From assembly GCA_017849455.1 (NCBI GenBank), contig JAFIGX010000024.1:434001-498000 (forward strand): a DNA stretch of 64,000 bases, given 5' to 3'. A program made the position numbers and the translations under genes. Shown piece by piece: positions 17,661 to 26,470 of the stretch (position 1 is its first letter; the number at the start of each line of letters is the position of its first letter). Below the pieces are notes generated by a model. That model was not told where the DNA came from. It did no database searches and worked only from the letters and a program-made list of their open reading frames with translations. Origin of the DNA: Pseudobacter sp. Lineage in GTDB: Bacteria; Bacteroidota; Bacteroidia; Chitinophagales; Chitinophagaceae.

Positions 17661-19256
17661 ATGAAATATTCCAACGAGATACAGAAACGCAGGACCTTTG
17701 CGATCATTTCACACCCCGATGCCGGTAAGACCACTTTAACGGAAAAGTTCCTACTTTTCGGAGGCGCTATCCAGACTGCCGGCGCCGTCAAGAGCAATAA
17801 GATCAAGAAACATGCAACGAGCGATTTCATGGAGATCGAAAGACAACGTGGTATCTCTGTAGCCACTTCCGTGATGAGCTTCGAATACAGGGATACGCTC
17901 GTGAACCTCCTCGATACCCCCGGCCACAAGGACTTTGCCGAAGATACCTACAGGACCCTCACCGCGGTCGACAGTGTGATCCTCGTGATCGATAGCGTGA
18001 ACGGGGTGGAAGCCCAGACACGCAGGCTGATGGAAGTATGCCGTATGCGCGATACACCCGTGATCGTGTTCATCAATAAGATGGACCGCGATGGCAAGAA
18101 CCGTTTCGACCTGCTCGAAGAGATCGAAAAGGAATTGAATATCGCCCTGCACCCCATGACCTGGCCCATCAACAGCGGCAAGGATTTCAAAGGCGTCTAC
18201 AACCTGCACGATAAAGACCTGCTCCTTTTCACCGCCAATACCAAGGCTACGGATGAAGATACCATCAAGGTATCGGACCTCGACAGCGAACTGCTCGACA
18301 CCAAACTGGGTGAGAAAGACGCTGCTCTTCTCCGGGAGGATGTGGAACTGGTGGACGGCGTTCATGGCGAACTGAATGTGGCCGATTATGTGGCCGGAAA
18401 AGTGGCGCCTGTTTTCTTCGGGAGCGCCATCAACAACTTCGGGGTGAAGGAAATGCTCGATACATTCATCCGGATTGCACCTACACCCAGGTGCCGGCCT
18501 ACTTCCGTTCGAGAGATATGTCCGGATGAAAGCAAATTCTCCGGTTTCGTTTTCAAGATCCACGCCAACCTCGATCCCAAGCACCGCGACCGGATCGCCT
18601 TCCTCCGCGTTTGCTCGGGCAGGTTTGAAAGGAATAAATATTTTCACCATGTCCGGCTCGATAAGGAGGTACGGTTCAGCAATCCGTACACTTTCATGGC
18701 CCGCGATAAGGATGTGATCGAAGAAGCATTCCCCGGAGATGTGGTTGGCCTTTTCGATACCGGCAACTTCAAGATCGGTGATACACTCACGGAAGGAGAG
18801 GATTTTTATTTCACCGGCATTCCTTCTTTTTCGCCCGAAATTTTTAAGGAAGTGATCAATAAAGATCCCATGAAAACCAAGCAATTGGAAAAGGGTTTGT
18901 TGCAGCTTACGGACGAGGGCGTTGCCCAGTTGTTCACCCAGTTCGGGGGTAATAAAAAGATCATCGGCTGTGTGGGAGAGTTACAATTTGAAGTGATCCA
19001 GTACCGTTTATTACAGGAATATGGCGCTTCCTGCGAATTCAGGGCATTACCATATTATAAAGCATGCTGGATCACCAGCAATGATCAGAAAAGGCTGGAT
19101 GATTTCACGAGGTTCAAGTCGAACAATATCGCCATGGACAAAGACGGTCATCTCGTTTACCTGGCGCAGAGCGAATGGTTCCTCACTACGGAGCGGACCA
19201 ATAACCCGGATATCGAGTTCCATTTCACTTCCGAGATCCATAAGGAAGCAGTATAG
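17661..19256 (+). CDS. prfC: Peptide chain release factor 3
   Basis: A 531-residue translational GTPase that recycles class I release factors from the ribosome. G1 is SHPDAGKTT, switch I has ERQRGISV, G3 is DTPGHKDF, and G4 is INKMDRDG. The C-terminal RF3 domain (GVAQLF, IGCVGELQFEVIQYRL) completes the family pattern. The start is set at MKYSNEIQKRRTF just after a TACCTTTG promoter. Confidence 0.95.
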   Translation: MKYSNEIQKRRTFAIISHPDAGKTTLTEKFLLFGGAIQTAGAVKSNKIKKHATSDFMEIERQRGISVATSVMSFEYRDTLVNLLDTPGHKDFAEDTYRTLTAVDSVILVIDSVNGVEAQTRRLMEVCRMRDTPVIVFINKMDRDGKNRFDLLEEIEKELNIALHPMTWPINSGKDFKGVYNLHDKDLLLFTANTKATDEDTIKVSDLDSELLDTKLGEKDAALLREDVELVDGVHGELNVADYVAGKVAPVFFGSAINNFGVKEMLDTFIRIAPTPRCRPTSVREICPDESKFSGFVFKIHANLDPKHRDRIAFLRVCSGRFERNKYFHHVRLDKEVRFSNPYTFMARDKDVIEEAFPGDVVGLFDTGNFKIGDTLTEGEDFYFTGIPSFSPEIFKEVINKDPMKTKQLEKGLLQLTDEGVAQLFTQFGGNKKIIGCVGELQFEVIQYRLLQEYGASCEFRALPYYKACWITSNDQKRLDDFTRFKSNNIAMDKDGHLVYLAQSEWFLTTERTNNPDIEFHFTSEIHKEAV

Positions 19257-19390
19257 AAGCAACATAAAGCAGTATATAAAACGACCAGGGCTAACACACA
19301 CTGATTCACGCGAACAGGTAATTGCCGGTAATGGCGGATATGCAACGAAGCCATGCAGGCATCTGTCACCTGTCACCAAAAAGCACGCTC

Positions 19391-19927
19391 ATGGTCGAAA
19401 CGGCAAGGCTCTATATTATTCCGCTCACTACAGAAGCACTGGACCTTTACCTGCAGGCTGGCAATAGATTCGAAGAGGCATTCGCGTTGGCCCGGACCAA
19501 CCGGGTCGTGGCGCCCGAAGTGCAGAAGATGGTAAGGGCGGTCACCCTGCCCAATATGCAAAATGCTACGGCCGACAATTACCTTTTTTATACTTTCTGG
19601 CTGGTGGTGGAGAAGTCCAGCAGGACCGTTGTGGCCGAGCTTGGCTTCAAAGGTGAGCCCAATTCAAAAGGCGAAGTGGAGATAGGTTATGGCACCATGC
19701 CGAAGCGGCAGCGCGAAGGGTTCATGACCGAAGCAGTGGCCGGCATCATCGACTGGGCCCGGAAAAGAGCAGACGTGCACAGCATCCTGGCGGAGACCGA
19801 CCAGGAGAACAGCGCATCCATCAAAGTGCTGCGCCGGAACGGCTTTGCACAATGCGATAAAAAAGAGAACATGCTTTGGTGGAAGATCAGCGTGCTGCAT
19901 CAGAACGCCGGGTTCACGCCCGTGTAA
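19391..19927 (+). CDS. GNAT family N-acetyltransferase
   Basis: A 178-residue acetyltransferase of the RimJ/RimL-like type. The acetyl-CoA loop region reads IGYGTMPKRQREGFMTEAV, followed by SILAETDQENSASIKVLRRNGF. The likely start is MVETARLYIIP, the usual N-terminus of this class. The substrate is unknown. Its last 28 bp overlap the convergent purB gene. Confidence 0.85.
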   Translation: MVETARLYIIPLTTEALDLYLQAGNRFEEAFALARTNRVVAPEVQKMVRAVTLPNMQNATADNYLFYTFWLVVEKSSRTVVAELGFKGEPNSKGEVEIGYGTMPKRQREGFMTEAVAGIIDWARKRADVHSILAETDQENSASIKVLRRNGFAQCDKKENMLWWKISVLHQNAGFTPV

Positions 19928-21246
19928 TTATGGGGTGAGATCTGTTTCAGTTCTTTCTTCACGATAGCAGGTACTTTCAATCCATCGATGAACTGGTGAA
20001 TGGTTTGTTTATTGATCCCGTTCTTTCCTCTTGTCAATTCTTTCAGCGCCTCATAAGGCTTCGGGTAATTTTCCCTCCTCAATATGGTCTGGATCGCTTC
20101 TGCTACCACTGCCCAGTTATTGTCGAGATCGTCGTAGATCTTTTCATCGTTCAGCACAAGCTTGCTCAATCCTTTCTCGATGGAACGGGTAGCCAGGATG
20201 ATATGCGCGAAAGGCACGCCGATATTGCGCAGAACGGTGGAATCCGTAAGATCGCGCTGGAGGCGGCTCACGGGCAGTTTGGCGGCCAGGTGCTCGAGCA
20301 GGGCATTGGCAATGCCGAGATTGCCTTCGGCATTTTCAAAGTCGATGGGGTTTACCTTGTGCGGCATGGCCGATGATCCGATCTCTCCCTTTTTCGTTTG
20401 CTGTTTGAAATAGTCCATCGAGATATAGGTCCACATATCCCGGCAGAAATCGATGAGGATGGTATTGATGCGTTTCATGGCATCGAAATGGGCAGCGAGA
20501 TGATCGTAGTGCTCGATCTGTGTGGTGAACTGCTGACGTTGCAGTCCCAGTACTCCCTCCACGAATTCATTGGCGAGATTTACCCAGTTCTTTTTCGGGA
20601 AAGCTACCTGGTGCGCATTGAAATTGCCGGTGGCGCCGCCGAATTTGGCGCTTACGGGCACATCTATGAATTGTTCCACCTGGTTGGCCAGCCGTTCCAC
20701 GTAAACGCGGATCTCTTTGCCGAGTCGGGTCGGACTGGCGGGCTGGCCATGTGTGCGGGCGAGCATCGGGATCTCCGCCCATTCTTCGGCCAGCAGTTCC
20801 AACTGCCGGTTGAGGTTGAGCAAGGCAGGGAGATATTCGAATTCGATGGCCTGCTTCCAGGAAAGAGGAATGGCCGTATTGTTGATGTCTTGTGAAGTGA
20901 GCCCGAAATGTACCCATTCCGATACCTCTTCTGCCTTGAGGGCAGTGAGCTTTTCCTTGATAAAATATTCAACGGCCTTTACATCATGATTGGTGATCTT
21001 TTCAGTGGCCTTGATGGTCTTTGCATCCTCCAGGCTGAAGTCTTCCACTGCTGAACGCAAGGCTTTGCGGGTGGCGGCAGAAAGAGAAAAGAACTTTTTG
21101 TCGCACAGGAACAGGAAATATTCCACTTCCACCAAAACCCGGTATTTCATCAGGGCAAATTCAGAAAAATATTCACCCAGGTGCTGGACCTGGTTACGGT
21201 AGCGTCCGTCGATCGGAGAAATGGAGGTCAGAGCGTTCAGTTCCAT
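19900..21246 (-). CDS. purB: Adenylosuccinate lyase
   Basis: A 448-residue fumarase-superfamily enzyme. It cleaves adenylosuccinate to AMP and SAICAR to AICAR in purine synthesis. The signature SSAMPHKVNPIDFENAEGN, the substrate-site segment TSQDINNTA and the catalytic-type THGQPASPT are present. Length matches the E. coli-type enzyme. It is divergent from mqnA. Confidence 0.95.
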   Translation of the reverse strand: MELNALTSISPIDGRYRNQVQHLGEYFSEFALMKYRVLVEVEYFLFLCDKKFFSLSAATRKALRSAVEDFSLEDAKTIKATEKITNHDVKAVEYFIKEKLTALKAEEVSEWVHFGLTSQDINNTAIPLSWKQAIEFEYLPALLNLNRQLELLAEEWAEIPMLARTHGQPASPTRLGKEIRVYVERLANQVEQFIDVPVSAKFGGATGNFNAHQVAFPKKNWVNLANEFVEGVLGLQRQQFTTQIEHYDHLAAHFDAMKRINTILIDFCRDMWTYISMDYFKQQTKKGEIGSSAMPHKVNPIDFENAEGNLGIANALLEHLAAKLPVSRLQRDLTDSTVLRNIGVPFAHIILATRSIEKGLSKLVLNDEKIYDDLDNNWAVVAEAIQTILRRENYPKPYEALKELTRGKNGINKQTIHQFIDGLKVPAIVKKELKQISPHNYTGVNPAF

Positions 21247-21286
21247 GAAACAAATGTCGGTTAATTTGGTTAGTTCAATATTCCTT

Positions 21287-21294
21287 TACCTTTG
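21287..21294 (+). promoter_or_regulatory. Promoter -7 element for mqnA
   Basis: TACCTTTG with an upstream TTTG at 21265-21268, 18 bp away, gives a good Bacteroidota promoter. Its position rules out the ATGs upstream of it and points to the TTG at 21314 as the start. Confidence 0.65.
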
Positions 21295-21313
21295 CGCCGT
21301 AAAATTAAATCAA

Positions 21314-22063
21314 TTGAAGAAGATTAAGGTTGGAATCGTGAATTATCTCAATACCAGGCCTTTATTATATGGTATCGAGCATTCTCCCATCATGAGCTCT
21401 ATCGAGCCCGTACCTGATTACCCGGCCAATATCGCCAGGATGCTGCTCGATGATACCATCGATATAGGGCTGGTGCCTATTGCGGTGATCCCGAAAATGA
21501 AGGAATATTATCTCAATACCGGTTTTTGTATCGGTTGTAACGGCCCGGTATCTTCCGTTTGTATTTTCAGCGAAGTGCCCATCGGGGAAGCGAAAGAGGT
21601 GTTGCTCGACTACCAGAGTCGTACTTCCGTAGCACTCGCGAAAGTGCTGTTGCGCGATCATTGGAAAGTGAGCCCGCGTTTGCTCGATACGAAAACGGAT
21701 TATCGCTCCCAGATCCGTGGCACAACGGCCGGACTGGTGATCGGCGACAGGGCATTGGAACAAAGAAAAGTCTCCCCCTATATCTATGATCTCGGCGAAG
21801 CCTGGAAAGCGTATACCGGTCTTCCCTTCGTATTTGCTGCCTGGGTAAGCAACAAGCCATTGCGGCCCGATTTCGTACAGGCATTCGATGAAGCCAACCG
21901 GGAAGGTCTCCGGCATATCGAAGAAGTGGTGGCTGCCAACCCTTATCCCATTTTCGACCTCCATGAATATTATACGCGATATATCAGCTATGAACTGGAT
22001 GGAGAGAAAAGAAAAGGGCTCGAAAAATTTCTCGGTCTGATCAGTACCTCCGTCTTTACCTGA
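21314..22063 (+). CDS. mqnA: Chorismate dehydratase of the futalosine menaquinone pathway
   Basis: A 249-residue protein of the MqnA/MqnD periplasmic-binding-like fold. It has VGIVNYLNTRPLLYGIE near the start, then DIGLVPIAVIPKM and VLLDYQSRTSVALAKVLL. MqnA makes 3-enolpyruvylbenzoate from chorismate, the entry to futalosine-dependent menaquinone synthesis. The start is placed at a TTG codon (LKKIKVGIVNY), since the ATG-started longer frame would include the promoter. Confidence 0.85.
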   Translation: MKKIKVGIVNYLNTRPLLYGIEHSPIMSSIEPVPDYPANIARMLLDDTIDIGLVPIAVIPKMKEYYLNTGFCIGCNGPVSSVCIFSEVPIGEAKEVLLDYQSRTSVALAKVLLRDHWKVSPRLLDTKTDYRSQIRGTTAGLVIGDRALEQRKVSPYIYDLGEAWKAYTGLPFVFAAWVSNKPLRPDFVQAFDEANREGLRHIEEVVAANPYPIFDLHEYYTRYISYELDGEKRKGLEKFLGLISTSVFT

Positions 22064-22319
22064 TCAGGGCAACGGTGCCGGTCCGTGTGATCTCCCCGCA
22101 GGTCGTCCTGGCTTTGATCACGTACGCGAAGATGCCGGCTGCCTGTTGTTTTCCATTGAATGTTCCATCCCAGCACTGGCCGGGATCGGTGGTATGGAAC
22201 ACACGCTGTCCCCATCGGTTGAATACGGCAAATTCCCTGATAACGGTGGTGCCCCATTTTTTGATGCCGAAGCAATCATTCTTCCCATCTCCATTGGGCG
22301 TAAAGGCATTGGGCACCAT
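22056..22319 (-). pseudogene. Type IX secretion (type B, gliding-motility-associated) sorting domain, remnant or domain-only gene
   Basis: An 87-residue reading frame that is almost exactly one CHU_C-type C-terminal sorting domain: VPNAFTPNGDGKND, FNRWGQRVF, WDGTFNGKQQAAGIFAYVI. Such domains normally end large secreted proteins. Here the cargo is missing. The frame is open upstream as far as the flippase stop at about 22470 with no good start, passing through three 7-residue repeats beginning HSY. It is most likely the surviving tail of a deleted surface protein, less likely a small expressed protein. It overlaps the mqnA stop by 8 bp. Confidence 0.6.
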
Positions 22320-22399
22320 GAATACCAGTTCTCCTTCCTGCTGATCAGGGGTTTTGGCAGAAAATATAATTCTTTTTCCTGAACAGGGTGCTGAATAAT

Positions 22400-22451
22400 G
22401 GTAACTGTGTTTATTTGACTGGTAACTGTGCAGTTTTACCGGGTAACTGTG
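22400..22451. repeat. Three direct repeats GGTAACTGTG at exact 21-bp period
   Basis: GGTAACTGTG occurs at 22400-22409, 22421-22430 and 22442-22451. A 21-bp spacing equals two helical turns, or seven codons if translated on the minus strand (HSY every 7 residues). Confidence 0.8.
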
Positions 22452-22469
22452 ATCCCTCTTTTTGGTCGA

Positions 22470-23960
22470 TCAACGCTTTCGGGACCAGGGCAGGAATTTA
22501 TCAGCCATCTGATTGAGCTCAACCGAAAGACGTAACCGGTAAACAAGTGGAGCGAAGATGATGCAGAATACCATTGTTCTCAATGGGATGTCGATGTATA
22601 AATTACCGGTGTGTGGAAAATAATGGGCTGCAGCTATTCCCACCAGGGCTATTCCCACAGCCAATAAGTCTTTTGACGTATAGGGCTGCAATCCGAATTT
22701 ATACCATAGGAATCCGAAACGCATCAGGTTATATAAGGTTAGTGAGATGAGGGTAGACCACGCTGCCCCAATCAATCCATAGTGGCTGATCAGGATATAA
22801 TTCAAAGGCAGGGCCAGCAGGGTATAGATCACATTGGTCGTAAAATCCACCTTCCAATAGTTGGAAGTGCTGATCACCTGTGCATTGGCGCCGGTGCCGA
22901 GATCGATCAGTTTTCCCAGTCCGAGGAAAAATATCACATATTCGATGCCGGTATAATCCTTTCCCAGGAACCTGGCGAGGTCGCGGGCATTGAGGAGGAT
23001 CAGCGAGAACATGATGAGTCCGATGATCATCAGATTGGAAACACTTTTCGTATATATATTGTTGATTTGCTTCAGGTCTTTATTCTTCCAGGCTTCTGCC
23101 AGCACGGGGACTGTGATAGCATTCATGCTTCGTTGGGGCACTTCCATCAGTGTCACCACATAGGTAGCGATCGTAAAGACGGCTGTATCGATAAGGCCGC
23201 GTTCAGCCTTTACTGCGATGAAAAAAGTATCGACGGTGCGCGATAGCAGGTTAAGGAATTGTGCACCGAAGAGGAACAGCCCGAAATTGATCATCCTGCC
23301 TTTCAGTCGCATGGTCACGGAGCTTGGCCTGGAGATGAAAAAGAACTCACCAGTTCTCCGGAGGATCAGGAACATGGCCACTGCCGGTAACACATAGGAG
23401 AACGAGAATATCCAGAGGAACTGGTGTATACTCACCAGGTGGTAGGTAAACAACACCAGTATTATAGTAAAAAGCAGTCTGGGCGTCGTTTCCTTCAGTG
23501 CATTGGAATACACTCCTTTTTTGAACGACCAGACAAACCCTTCCAGCCAAACACTGGCCAGTAAAAAGAAAGTGAGAGGATATACCAGGTAACTGTAATC
23601 GACAAAGAGTGGAGATCTTTCGCTGAATTTTCGGACAATGATGTCTCTTGCGGCATATCCTGCCAGGCACATGATCACGAACCCTATCGAGCAAATGATC
23701 AGGCTGAAAAAAGGAAGATCATTTTGCTTTGCCGGAAGATAGCTTTTATAAAATGGGAAGAATTTGTAAATAATGGGGGTGCAACCCAGCGTGCACAAGG
23801 TAGCCAGCGTAGTGGCAGCATCCAGCAGTATGCGGGTTAGTCCCAGTTGTTCGGCTGTCAGTAATCTGGGCGCCAACACGAGCATGTTGAAAGCCCCTAT
23901 TGCAAACCCTGCTGTGATGACAAACGTAGACTGGACGCTTTGTCTTTGAATGATCCCCAT
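22470..23960 (-). CDS. Polysaccharide flippase (Wzx/MATE-like, MVF superfamily)
   Basis: A 496-residue inner-membrane protein with about 12-14 hydrophobic helices. Its N-terminus (TFVITAGFAIGAFNMLVLAPRLLTAEQLGLTRIL) is typical of lipid-linked oligosaccharide flippases. It is divergent from a run of glycosyltransferase genes, which supports export of a surface glycan repeat unit. Specificity is not readable. Confidence 0.85.
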   Translation of the reverse strand: MGIIQRQSVQSTFVITAGFAIGAFNMLVLAPRLLTAEQLGLTRILLDAATTLATLCTLGCTPIIYKFFPFYKSYLPAKQNDLPFFSLIICSIGFVIMCLAGYAARDIIVRKFSERSPLFVDYSYLVYPLTFFLLASVWLEGFVWSFKKGVYSNALKETTPRLLFTIILVLFTYHLVSIHQFLWIFSFSYVLPAVAMFLILRRTGEFFFISRPSSVTMRLKGRMINFGLFLFGAQFLNLLSRTVDTFFIAVKAERGLIDTAVFTIATYVVTLMEVPQRSMNAITVPVLAEAWKNKDLKQINNIYTKSVSNLMIIGLIMFSLILLNARDLARFLGKDYTGIEYVIFFLGLGKLIDLGTGANAQVISTSNYWKVDFTTNVIYTLLALPLNYILISHYGLIGAAWSTLISLTLYNLMRFGFLWYKFGLQPYTSKDLLAVGIALVGIAAAHYFPHTGNLYIDIPLRTMVFCIIFAPLVYRLRLSVELNQMADKFLPWSRKR

Positions 23961-24022
23961 TGAATAGAAAAGAGATAATCTCTAAAAGCTGGCAAGATAG
24001 TGTAAAATATTATCTTTACCCG

Positions 24023-24865
24023 ATGGCTGCACCGCTCATATCTGTCGTGATCCCTTGCTACAACCAGGGAAAGTATCTTGAAGAAGCCCTGCAAAGTCTC
24101 GCACGGTGCGATCAGCGCCTGTTCGAAGTGGTGATCGTGAACGATGGTTCCACGGACGCTTATACCAATCAATACCTGGCCGGCCTCGATAGCAAGCGAT
24201 ATAAGGTCTTATCACAGCAGAACCTTGGGCTGGGCGAGGCCAGGAACAATGGTATCAAAATAGCCAGTGCGCCTTATGTGCTTCCATTGGATAGTGATAA
24301 TACCATTGAACCGGAATATCTTACCAAAAGTATCGGGATCCTGGAGCAAGATCCTGCAGTAGCCGTCGTATACGGAAATGCCAGGTATTTCGGTGAGAAG
24401 ACAGGCATATTAAAGCCTGGCCCCTTCAATCTGCAAAAGCTGATGCTGGGCAACTATATCGATGCCTGTGCTGTGGTGCGCAAAACCGTGATAGCGGAAG
24501 TGGGTTATTACGACAACATGAAGATCATGGGGTATGAGGACTGGGACCTCTGGCTTCGCATTGCTTTCAAAGGCTACCTGTTCCATTATGTCGATGAAGC
24601 ATTGTTCAATTACCGGGTAAGAAGCCAGTCGATGATGCGGAACCTGAATGCAAATATCAAACAGCAGAATGAGATCGAAGAATATTTTACCAACAAATAC
24701 CCTGATAAGCTTTCATTTGAAGGGGTAAGCGATCATTTTATTTATAAGATCAAGAAGAAGCCGTTCAGGTTCATTTACCGGCTTTTGCTGAAAAAATTTT
24801 TCCCTGCCTATTATGAGCGACTGATCAGGGAAAATAAAATGTACAGGAACTTTTTATATGATTGA
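24023..24865 (+). CDS. Family 2 glycosyltransferase
   Basis: A 280-residue GT-A enzyme starting at MAAPLISVVIPCYNQGKYL. It has nucleotide-sugar site residues in VIVNDGSTD, the DxD-like LPLDSDN, and the acceptor segment GYEDWDLWLRIAFKG (ED motif). A TATCTTTA element just before the ATG could be its promoter. It opens the rightward glycan cluster, and the methyltransferase gene overlaps its end by 8 bp. Confidence 0.88.
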   Translation: MAAPLISVVIPCYNQGKYLEEALQSLARCDQRLFEVVIVNDGSTDAYTNQYLAGLDSKRYKVLSQQNLGLGEARNNGIKIASAPYVLPLDSDNTIEPEYLTKSIGILEQDPAVAVVYGNARYFGEKTGILKPGPFNLQKLMLGNYIDACAVVRKTVIAEVGYYDNMKIMGYEDWDLWLRIAFKGYLFHYVDEALFNYRVRSQSMMRNLNANIKQQNEIEEYFTNKYPDKLSFEGVSDHFIYKIKKKPFRFIYRLLLKKFFPAYYERLIRENKMYRNFLYD

Positions 24866-25604
24866 GAGTAAGAAATATATGGAAAATAGCCATTCAAGAG
24901 AGGAAGGATTGCAAAGACTGACCTCTGCTTCGCTATCCGTCACCAACCAACACTATATTGGTACATGGTTCATCAAAAATGATATTGAACAGGCGGTTCA
25001 GCAATATGCCAATGGCCATCTCCTCGATATCGGCTGTGGCAATAAACCTTATGAACCGATCATTCACGGTAAAGTGACTGTTTATACGGGCTGTGATATC
25101 GTACAAAGCAGCGAGAGAAAAGTAGATGTTATTTGCCCTGCCAACCAGCTTAGTTTCGACGACGAAATTTTCGATACCGTCTTTTCGACCCAGGTACTGG
25201 AGCATGTAGCCGATTATGAAGGAATGGTACAGGAAGCCCACCGGGTGTTGAAAAAGGGATGCTATGGTATCTTTACTGCCCCCTTCAGTTGGGAATTACA
25301 TGAAGAACCCTATGATTTTTTCAGGTTTTCCAAATACGGATTAAGAACACTCTTTGAAAAAAAAGGCTTTGAAGTGGTCACCGTTAAAGCCAATGGCGGT
25401 AAATGGGCTGCCATCTCACAATTATGGCTAAACGTATTATTTTCTACCAGGAAGTATAATACATTCCGGTCGAGGGTGATCAAATGGCTGTTTGTGAGGT
25501 TCCGGCTGATCGTACCCTATAATAAATTCTCGATATGGCTCGATAAAAAATATTTCGATGATATTTTTACCCTCAACTATATGGTAATCGTGAAAAAGAG
25601 CTGA
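24858..25604 (+). CDS. Class I SAM-dependent methyltransferase
   Basis: A 248-residue methyltransferase. Motif I is LLDIGCGNKPYE, the acidic ribose-binding residue is in YTGCDIV, and FDTVFSTQVLEHVADYEGMV is the motif IV/VI region of the Methyltransf_11/25 type. In a glycan cluster it may methylate a sugar or lipid carrier, by inference. Translation is probably coupled to the upstream transferase. Confidence 0.85.
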   Translation: MIESKKYMENSHSREEGLQRLTSASLSVTNQHYIGTWFIKNDIEQAVQQYANGHLLDIGCGNKPYEPIIHGKVTVYTGCDIVQSSERKVDVICPANQLSFDDEIFDTVFSTQVLEHVADYEGMVQEAHRVLKKGCYGIFTAPFSWELHEEPYDFFRFSKYGLRTLFEKKGFEVVTVKANGGKWAAISQLWLNVLFSTRKYNTFRSRVIKWLFVRFRLIVPYNKFSIWLDKKYFDDIFTLNYMVIVKKS

Positions 25605-25607
25605 TGG

Positions 25608-26465
25608 ATGGGCGAGAAGAATAAAATAGCAGTTGTTTATCTCTCATGGTTACCCTATGGGCCTGGTTACCTGGAAGCTTTTGCCGATTCTTACCTGCAA
25701 CATCCGGCCGGGGCTGCCCATGAGTTGATCATCCTGTTCAATGGCGCACCGGAGCAACAAGTGCTGCAGGATTACCACCAGGTCCTCCAAAAAAAAGGTA
25801 TTGATTATACCAGTTTGCGATTGCCAGACGGGCAGGATATCGACGCCTATTTTTATGCAGCCCGGGAACTGGATGCGGAACTGGTACTCTTTCTGAATAC
25901 CTACAGCGTTATCCTGTATGATCAGTGGCTGAAAAAATACCTCGATACATTCGGGTCTCCAACCGTGGCATTGACAGGCGCTACAGCTTCCAACCAGAGT
26001 TATTACAGCACTGTATTCAGCCAGCATCCCTTTCACTGGGAAGCTGCCAAAGGATGGCGATACAATTACAGGAAATATAAATTGTTCATAAAGACCTGGC
26101 TGTACTGGTCCTTTCTGTTCAAACCCTTTCCCAATCCGCATATCCGCACCAATGCATTTATGGTGCGAAGAGAGTTGTTCCTCAATTTGTATAAAGGCCC
26201 CATAAGGTCGAAGTTCAGGGCCTATGTATTCGAAAATGGAAGAAAGGGGCTGACGAACCTGTTGTTGCAAAAGGGATATACAGTAGTACTGATCGATAAG
26301 TTCGGCCGGCAGTATACAGTAGACAAATGGAGATCGAGCAATACCTACTGGAACAGTGAGCAGGAGAACCTGCTAGTATCGGATAACCAGACTATCAAAT
26401 ACGCAGCGGCAAGCCCGGATGAAAAAAAACATTACCAGTTCTTGGCCTGGGGTAAACAATACTGA
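25608..26465 (+). CDS. Glycosyltransferase-like protein of the glycan cluster
   Basis: A 285-residue soluble protein with a GT-A-like start (IAVVYLSWLPYGPGYLEAFADSYL) and the central segment ELVLFLNTYSVILYDQWLKKYL, where family 2 enzymes have their DxD region. The metal-binding DxD is not clear (LNTYS), so activity is uncertain. It sits 3 bp after the methyltransferase and 5 bp before another transferase. Confidence 0.6.
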   Translation: MGEKNKIAVVYLSWLPYGPGYLEAFADSYLQHPAGAAHELIILFNGAPEQQVLQDYHQVLQKKGIDYTSLRLPDGQDIDAYFYAARELDAELVLFLNTYSVILYDQWLKKYLDTFGSPTVALTGATASNQSYYSTVFSQHPFHWEAAKGWRYNYRKYKLFIKTWLYWSFLFKPFPNPHIRTNAFMVRRELFLNLYKGPIRSKFRAYVFENGRKGLTNLLLQKGYTVVLIDKFGRQYTVDKWRSSNTYWNSEQENLLVSDNQTIKYAAASPDEKKHYQFLAWGKQY

Positions 26466-26470
26466 CCGGA

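Noticed and set aside
17751..18884. 377-codon minus frame inside prfC
   Set aside because: It is the antisense of a strongly conserved GTPase gene, with His-rich low-quality composition typical of shadows.
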